A DNA stretch of 64,000 nucleotides, taken from Boesenbergia rotunda. Lineage: Eukaryota; Streptophyta; Magnoliopsida; Zingiberales; Zingiberaceae. The notes below the pieces were generated by a model, which was not told the DNA's origin, made no database searches, and saw only the letters and a list, made by a program, of their open reading frames with translations. The position numbers and the translations under genes are program-made. Below, one piece after another: positions 57,301 to 64,000 of this stretch. Each line of letters starts with the position of its first letter. Position 1 is the first letter of the stretch. The stretch spans positions 254,077 through 318,076 of the forward strand of contig JAGFNQ010001138.1 in the NCBI GenBank assembly GCA_024364735.1, given 5' to 3'.

Positions 57301-60300
57301 CTGTGCTAGACTGTGAAAGCATATGACTGGAATGAAGACAAAATACAGTTGCATACAACATGTGATTGTGCATGTAGGACTAAATTTAGATGGGAGTTTA
57401 GAAACAATGGATCTCCTAGTGGAACATGAGAAGGTTTTCTAGCAATATGAAACCCTTGAAAAAAGCTTAATTAATGAACACTTTATAGTTAGTCCAGGAA
57501 CTTCAACTTTTATTACAAGTATATTGATTTTACTGGGCATGGTTTCTTATCTAAGATGATCTACGTTCTATTGGCATCTCTAATATTATCTTTTAGGATT
57601 TTGTTCGTGTGGACAAGGTTGTCATCGGATATTGAAGATGCTAGAGCTGAATCATTATTTATCTTCAGGGGTTTTCTGTTCCCCTTTTCTGTATACTGAT
57701 TTTCCAGGGCCATGGCTTTTGTCTTAGATGATCTGCATTCTATTGTCATCAATAATGGTATGTATAAGATGGGGTCCACGTGGATTAGGTAGTCCTTAGA
57801 TATTGGAGTCCGTGATAGATTCTCTTGTCATTCCAGTAGGATTGCTGGACGATGGACACACAGTAGCGGTTTCTTTCTGGTTTCTATATGATAATCTTAT
57901 TGTGGCAAATATCTCACTGTTGGCGGCCGAGGAAATACAACATCTTGTGTAACTAGATGCAACATCATAGTTATGCTCTGGGGGAAAAAAATATCTGTGA
58001 CGGTGATGGTTTAGGATTTTCACAAAAATTTGCACCACTATAGTGAGGTAGGATAAAGGTTTCCCCATTATATATTAGTATCGGTGGCAGAAAATAAATT
58101 TCCAGGCTGATTCATTCTGATTAAAAGCTTGAAAAACCTTACTGAGTTTAAGACATTAAGGATATCGTATGGATATGATAATTTTGTGGTAAAATGACTA
58201 AGTGAATATTGCAGAATATCTTCGGTTCAATCTAACATGATTTCTGTCCTCTGGAAGTTTTTGCACTAGCAATTTGAAGTCTTACGGGCAAGTGTCAAAA
58301 GTGTTTGCAGACATCTAATTTAATCTCTTCCCTTGTCCCCATTGGCAAATATTTTTCAGATTGGCTGCTCAAAGCGTGCATTATAGTAATATAGAATGGA
58401 TTTCTTTCTCGTAGTACTCAGCCAAGCAAGGCAACATGGATGGTGAATCACCAGGGCTTGAGTAATGTTTGAACCGCTCATTGAGTGATCACTTTCCATA
58501 AGAATCACATAATTCTTGGAATATTGTTCCTTTGAAATAGTATCTTCTATCTGCTCTAGTTGGTTGATTTATTGTCAACATGTGGAAACTTCTGCAGTGT
58601 AACAAAGGAAACACAAATAAGTGCATTTTAATATTTGAAAATTCTCCTAATGTTGTTATGTCTCTGTCTGATCATGTATCATCTATTTTGTAGTCTTCTT
58701 TTGGGTTTGTTGATTACCATGATCGAAGATCTGCAGCTCTTGCAATCATGTCATTGCACGGTCGACAGATGTAAGATTTTTTTATAATGAATGGCATAAT
58801 TTTCCGTATATGATAATTTTTATTTTCGATCTCTCATATTATTGAACTACTGCAGATATGGCCAGGCAATCAAGGTGAATTGGGCATATGCCAGTGGTCA
58901 AAGGGAAGACACTTCTGGTATATATTTCAGACTACTGAACCATTTTCTGTTGGGGGTGACCAGTACACCCCCAAACAATTTTCACTTGGACCTATTTTGC
59001 TTTGAATTTCAATTTGAGCAGGACATTACCATATTTTTGTTGGTGACTTAAGTCCTGAGGTCACTGATGCAACACTTTTTGCATGCTTCTCAGTATACCC
59101 TAATTGTTCGTAAGTGATTCGCATGTTTTCCTTGTGCTCAGATCAGATTTATTTAGCCTATGACAAAGAAAGTAGCACAGCAAGTAATTGATTAATATAG
59201 AAGATAAAATTCAGGCATTTGGAAATGACTCTTGATGACTAATTTTCAATCTTTAGTGATGCACGGGTTATGTGGGATAATAAAACTGGGCGCTCTAGAG
59301 GATTTGGCTTTGTTTCTTTTCGCAACCAACAGGTATGAAAGTTATTCTCAGAAACTTCAGATTTTTTTTTTCTTTACTACTAATTTTTAGGGGTTTCAAA
59401 TGTGTCACAAACAATACCTTAGGGTGAAACAGCTTGGTTGTTTTATTTGACATAAAAATTTGATTTTTTTCACAAATTTCAGATTTCATAGACATTTTTG
59501 TTATTGTTCATCCAAGTTTAGGTTGAGTTGTTCGGCTTTTTCAGATATTCAATTTTAAGAATTTTTTAGTTAAATAAATGTTTACTGTTGTTTGAATTAA
59601 AGTCAAATTTGCTCTAGCTTTTTGTTAAGGTTTTTATAGGAGGATCCAAAGCTTGATCTGGAGCCCAAATTCCATTTGACAGACTAAAATTCGATCCAGT
59701 TCGTTAAGGCCAAAACTGCTTCGGGTTGATTGTCCTTTTTTCTGGATGCCCCACCCCTAATTACTTCCAGTTGGAAAGTTTAAACAGCTTGAGAACATTA
59801 ACATTATAAATATGCCTTCAACTTTAGTTGATTTAATTCTGACCAAGTGGAATGGTTTTTCTCGGGAGGATGAAAACGTTCTTGGCTCTTAGTTGTTTGG
59901 TAGTCATAACTTGTAACCACTGTTATACTTTCTCCTTGTAACTTGTTACCTCACAAAACGCAGAAGGCAAAATCCTTTATTTCTCCTTACTGTCATGTTA
60001 ACTTTGCAGGATGCTCAAAATGCTATTAACGACATGACTGGTAAGGTTGTATTTACTGCTTCTGTAATTTCAATATTTTTCCTGACTAATTGATTTTTCC
60101 AAGGCAAATGGCTGGGAAGCCGACAAATAAGGTGCAATTGGGCAACCAAGACTACTGGAGAAGACAAACCACAAAGTGAGGATCAGAATGCAGTTTTTTT
60201 GACCGAAGGAAGTAGCAACCCTGGTGAGCTTGCTAAGCATGGTAGTTAAAATCCGATTTAAATCTTAAAATCCTAAGATTTTACGATTTTTGACCTCCGA

Positions 60301-61773
60301 ACGATTTAAATCGGAGTTAAAATCCTAATTTGTTAAAATCCCTTTGAAATCGCGATTTTAATCCTTAAAATCGCGATTTTACGATTTAAATACGATTTTA
60401 ACGATTTTAAAAAAATTCTTTTTTTTCATTGAACCCGGTTCATTTTAAAAAAAATCGGTTCAATATGAAAAAACCCGCTTTCCAAGTCGCGTGCGTGCCC
60501 TAATCTGCTAATCTCGTCGCATCTCTTCTCATTTTTCCACTTGCTCGCGTCTTCCTGCTCGGTTGGTGGAAGTTATTTGACTATTTTGTGGCTTATGGAT
60601 GACATTTTTAATGTAATATTGATTATGAATGCAAGTTTATCTAAGTTTGTTTAGCGATTTAAAAGTTTTTTTTATTTTTATGCTATTTGACATCCATATA
60701 TATGACTTTATAATTTTATATGCATATATATAGGAATTTTATAAAATCTTACGATACGATTTACGATTTTAAGTATCCCTTCCGATTCAAGTTAAAATCG
60801 ATTTTAACTACCTTATTGCTAAGATATGTTTAGATCCTCATCCGTCACTACTCCATCCGAGTTCTCTAATTCAAGAGGGTTTTTTCTCTTGAAACGCATC
60901 GTGTGCTACTGCTTTGTATACCAAAATGCCAATATATGATGCTATTTAAAGAGAACTCACATTGCGCCATATGATAGGAACAGATGGTGCCCAAGAGAGT
61001 ACAAATGAAATGATCCCCGAGAACAACCCTGCATACACAACAGTGTATGTAGGTAATCTGGCCCATGAGGTAACTCCTACCTATTATTTAGACTTCAATA
61101 TCATGTCTTGCTGTTTATTTGCCTCTATTTTTCTCCTTTTGTTCCATGTCAACATATGGAATACATGTTTGGTTGTGTTGCTGTTGAATGAATTCACCTG
61201 ACAATAATTTTTCAGGTAACACAAACTGAGCTTCATCTCCAATTCCATATTCTAGGGGCTGGTGTGATCGAGGAAGTGAGGATACAAAGGGATAAAGGAT
61301 TTGGATTCGTGAGATACAGTACCCATGACGAAGCTGCTTTAGCCATTCAAATGGCTAATGGAAGGATAGTTTGTGGAAAATCAATGAAAGTATGTTCACT
61401 TCTGCTACATAGTATTGAAGACTGGCTTGTTCTGGAGTTCTTCTGGTACACATTTAACATTATTTAGATCCAATAACTCTTGCAGTGTTCTTGGGGCACC
61501 AAGCCAACTCCACCAGGAACAACTTCTAATCCACTACCGCCTCCCGTTCCCCCGTTTCAGCTTGTCCCGATGCCAGATATCCAAGGTTTTACAGCTACTG
61601 AGCTCCTGGCGTATCAGCGTCAACTCGCTTTAAGTCAGGCGGCCGCAGGAGCAATGGTTGGCCAACATGGACTTGCTGCTGCCCAGGCTCCAGCAGGGAT
61701 TGGCGGTTCTCAGGTGATCTATGAAGGTTACCCCAATCTTTCCTCTGCTCAACAGCTACTGTACTACAACTAA
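54318..61773 (+). CDS. UBP1: Oligouridylate-binding RNA-binding protein, UBP1 type (three RRMs)
   Basis: Twelve exons: 54318-54431, 56551-56612, 56941-57043, 58694-58770, 58856-58917, 59022-59109, 59257-59332, 60010-60040, 60104-60223, 60978-61069, 61216-61389, 61486-61773; all GT-AG, phases consistent, 428 residues. The Gln-rich N-terminus (about 6-25, CAG repeats) is followed by RRM1 (YVGNIHPNV ... FGFVDY), RRM2 (HIFVGDLSPEVTD ... GFGFVSFRNQQ), RRM3 (TVYVGNLAHE ... GFGFVRYSTHDEA) and a Pro/Ala/Gln-rich tail ending SSAQQLLYYN. Plant UBP1 and RBP45/47 relatives, like animal TIA-1, bind U-rich pre-mRNA and mRNA, aid splicing of U-rich introns and enter stress granules. RRM order, SWGTKPTPPGT and the tail favour UBP1. 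Intron 9 carries a hAT element. No coding defect. Confidence 0.95.
55203..55300 (+). mobile_element. Probable SINE remnant in UBP1 intron 1
   Basis: GGCGCCATCTAGTCAAGATGG followed by GGTCTTGAGTACGAGACTTG resembles the A and B boxes of a tRNA-derived SINE head. No tail or target duplication could be fixed, so this is tentative. Confidence 0.4.
60238..60815. mobile_element. Non-autonomous hAT element in UBP1 intron 9
   Basis: 578 bp with ends CATGGTAGTTAAAATC and GATTTTAACTACCTTA (complement TAAGGTAGTTAAAATC) and a perfect 8 bp duplication TTGCTAAG (60230-60237 and 60816-60823). The left part repeats AAATCGCGATTTTAA-like blocks; the rest is AT-rich without a transposase. It begins 14 bases after the exon 9 donor (60223/60224). 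Confidence 0.9.
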
Positions 61774-62463
61774 AGGATGTGGTTTTTGAGAATTATACAA
61801 GCCATCATCCATTTTTTAAATTTATTTATTTTTTTTGGCATGACCAGACAATTATTGTTTGCACTTGTTTTGAGTTTTGTTTTTGGTTTCTTATTTTCCT
61901 CACTGCAACATGAATTTGGCATGTGAAATGTAATCTTCAAAATACTTTGTGCACATATTGTTTTTCTTTTTGTGTGTGTGGTTACACTGAAAAGGAAATT
62001 TATGAGCAGGTTTTGAGATGAAAGAATGTGGTACGGCTGTTAGAGTAGTAGTGGTATTTTTTCTATTTTAAAAACTCGAGGATGGATTTTAAAAAAAGGT
62101 ACTTTAAGGAGCAAAACGAGAAGTTCTCATTTTAACGTAGGGCAAACATTAAAAAAGCATCCTGAGCGGCCGCCCTTTGTTTTTTATTTTTTATTTTTTA
62201 ATGAAAAGGACGTACCATCCAGTTCTTTTTAAAATGACATAATCACTACGTATATGATTCAATATTATTATCTTCTATATATAACCGTTATAGTTTTATT
62301 ATTCAGTATTATTATCTCTTATACGTATTAAATTCTGAATCATCGAGTACCTTATAATATCTACGAGATTTGAATATTATTGAATAGAATAAATTTAATA
62401 TTTACGTTTTAATGAGTGTGATAGGAGTTAATAATTACTAATAGTATATTTGAAAATAATTTA
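61774..62463. other. 3' flank of UBP1
   Basis: T-rich to about 62000 and suitable as 3' untranslated region; then AT-rich, no gene. Confidence 0.55.
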
Positions 62464-62742
62464 GTGATTTTATATGTGTTTGATGGGGCGAAATGTTCTT
62501 TGATTAAAGAAAAAAATAAAGAAAACGAACTATTAGAGCAAATAAAAAAAATCATGATTCCAATAAAATGTGGAGCGGAAGTAAGCTGTATTGCATATGA
62601 TCCAGAAGTTGATAAGTTGGCGGCGCCACCTGATGATGTGACTAATGAGTTGGTGAAGAGACCTGAGAAAGAAATTTCAAAGAACGTTCGAATGACGTCG
62701 GAAAAGTTTCCGATGATCCTACTTCAACGCTCAAGTCAATAG
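62464..62742 (+). pseudogene. Fragment resembling a type I (M-gamma) MADS-box protein
   Basis: An open frame of about 90 codons with DGAKCSLIKEKNKENELLEQ, then CGAEVSCIAYDPEVDKLAAP and VKRPEKEISKNVRMTSEKF. The spacing resembles the second half of the MADS domain and the following segment of M-gamma proteins (recognition helix, CG-V-C-I-YDPE, EMPE--SK-MMTQE-F). The N-terminal third (MARKKVKL-type) is missing and no ATG fits, so it is taken as a remnant. The identification rests on memory of the family pattern. Confidence 0.45.
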
Positions 62743-63955
62743 GTATTTCAGGAAAGAGGGTAGTATAAAATGAGAGAATTCTCCCCTTTTCAAGGATCCT
62801 TAATTATTTTTTATTCTGTCTTCTGAACGTTCTTCTTTTTCGGATCTTAATGATATTTAATACTATCGTTATGTTAGTATTCCCATAATGGTTGGTGCTC
62901 ATTAAAGCGTGCCACCGTTTTCCCCCTTTCTCATCATTTGATATATTGATGACACCTCTGAAAGTATTAAATACTCTTCTTAATGGATAACCCTCATACG
63001 GAACGCTTAATAAAGTTTGTCTTGACCGAAGGGAGGCCACCCCAGCTGACCGGCCACTACACAAGCACTCCCGATCGGGAAAGCACTCTCAACCGAGGAG
63101 TCCATTCCATGCCAATTATATCAAAGGTACTCTCCCTTCAAGACTAACACACAATCAAGATCCCGACCGTTGACTACCATCAGGTTCTCGACGGGGACAA
63201 CATCCATCTACACGGACAAATCTACTTGAGCATTCTTATAACATAGCTGGCCCACGTGGCAGCACACGACTAACTTCCTAATCAGCATACAAGTCAAAAT
63301 AGTTTCGTGTTAAAAATGTCATTTGCTTCTTCTCGGATACTGGTATAGTGGTTAATTTCTTAAATATTTAAGAATTGACTCTTAATTTTCATAAATTAAC
63401 GGATGAATTTTTTTAATTGATCTAAAACATGGAGTCTCGGGCACTTAATTCATGGAAAATATATAAAAAAGGTTTGGTTGTAAAGAAAGAAAATGACTTT
63501 TTATCAAAAAGTGTACGTGGGAATATGTAATTATTAAAAAATATCCTATGATTTATTTTTTACTAAATAGCGCATGTAAAATGAGTTTATTCCTCTTTTA
63601 CTTCTCACACCAATAAACCCCTTTCGTAGTTACATTTCTGAGGCATTCGAACTACTTTTTCATAGTTTTAATTTTAAAATAATATATTATGATTCGGATG
63701 CAGGTATTCTCATCTTCTCTCACCCTATATATCCCTTCTTACTTTGTACAACTCAACTCATCAGGAACCTTTTACTACTGCGATTGTAAAAGAGAGAGTT
63801 GAAAGCGGGAATATCATTTTACTGCGATTGTGAAAAGATTAAGAAATAGTTAAAAGATTATCTTATAAATAATTAATAAATGATAATTATATATTTTAAA
63901 AATATATTTTTAAATTAAAAAAAGTATCAGACCACGTTGGACCTAAAATCCTAGT
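62743..63955. other. Intergenic, no gene seen
   Basis: A GC-richer stretch at about 63010-63280 (GACCGAAGGGAGGCCACC and similar) contrasts with AT-rich surroundings and may be repeat-derived, but no termini or coding domain are visible. Confidence 0.45.
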
Positions 63956-63982
63956 ATATCAGGCCCATATTGGGCCTGATAT
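63956..63982. promoter_or_regulatory. Perfect palindrome containing site II motifs
   Basis: ATATCAGGCCCA and TGGGCCTGATAT face each other across TAT. Each arm holds a TGGGCC site II (TCP-binding type) motif. It may belong to the promoter of a gene beyond the right edge. Confidence 0.55.
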
Positions 63983-64000
63983 TCTCAAATTTCAGGCCTA

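Overview
This window is nuclear DNA of a flowering plant. Genes are split by many GT-AG introns, intergenic DNA is AT-rich, and LTR retrotransposons, hAT and Mutator-type MITEs and a tRNA-derived SINE are present. Several short genes are strongly GC-rich (SMR, SAUR, CYP73A exons), which together with the repeat content suggests a monocot. The species cannot be named from the sequence alone.

Layout. 1-4898: minus-strand Copia retrotransposon, cut by the left edge, with its 5' LTR, primer binding site and an extra acidic ORF between the PBS and gag. 4899-7128: intergenic DNA with a long (TA)n tract between two ~175 bp direct repeats. 7259-7588: SIAMESE-RELATED-type CDK inhibitor. 7589-11800: mostly non-coding, with an unidentified GC-rich transcription-unit-like segment (9594-10090) and a decayed Copia fragment. 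13167-20136 (+): ten-exon subtilase of the SBT2 type, with one GC-AG intron and a frameshift near its C-terminus; a non-coding leader exon lies upstream.

21025-44003 (-): UDP-sugar pyrophosphorylase in 17 exons. The exons join without a break into 614 codons plus no extra bases, yet the gene spans 23 kb because its introns carry a chromovirus-type Gypsy element (intron 14), a SINE (intron 14), a Copia element and an adjoining hAT MITE (intron 11), an 89 bp hAT micro-MITE (intron 4) and a Mutator-type MITE (intron 1). I located target-site duplications for all of them.

45279-47375 (-): acidic ribosomal protein P3. 48142-48651 (+): SAUR-like protein, transcribed divergently from P3. 49752-51492 (-): CYP73A cinnamate 4-hydroxylase with a divergent N-terminus. 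51973-53522 (-): PBS1-like receptor-like cytoplasmic kinase broken by two frameshifts. 54318-61773 (+): three-RRM oligouridylate-binding protein (UBP1 type) in 12 exons, with a 578 bp hAT element inserted 14 nt after a 5' splice site. 62464-62742: remnant resembling a type I MADS-box protein. 63956-63982: a perfect palindrome made of TGGGCC/GGCCCA promoter-type motifs at the right edge.

The genes are unrelated housekeeping, cell-cycle, proteolysis, sugar-nucleotide, phenylpropanoid, signalling and RNA-binding functions, as expected for a plant chromosome arm. No operon-like or clustered pathway is visible. The most notable structure is the density and diversity of intronic transposons in genes that keep intact reading frames.
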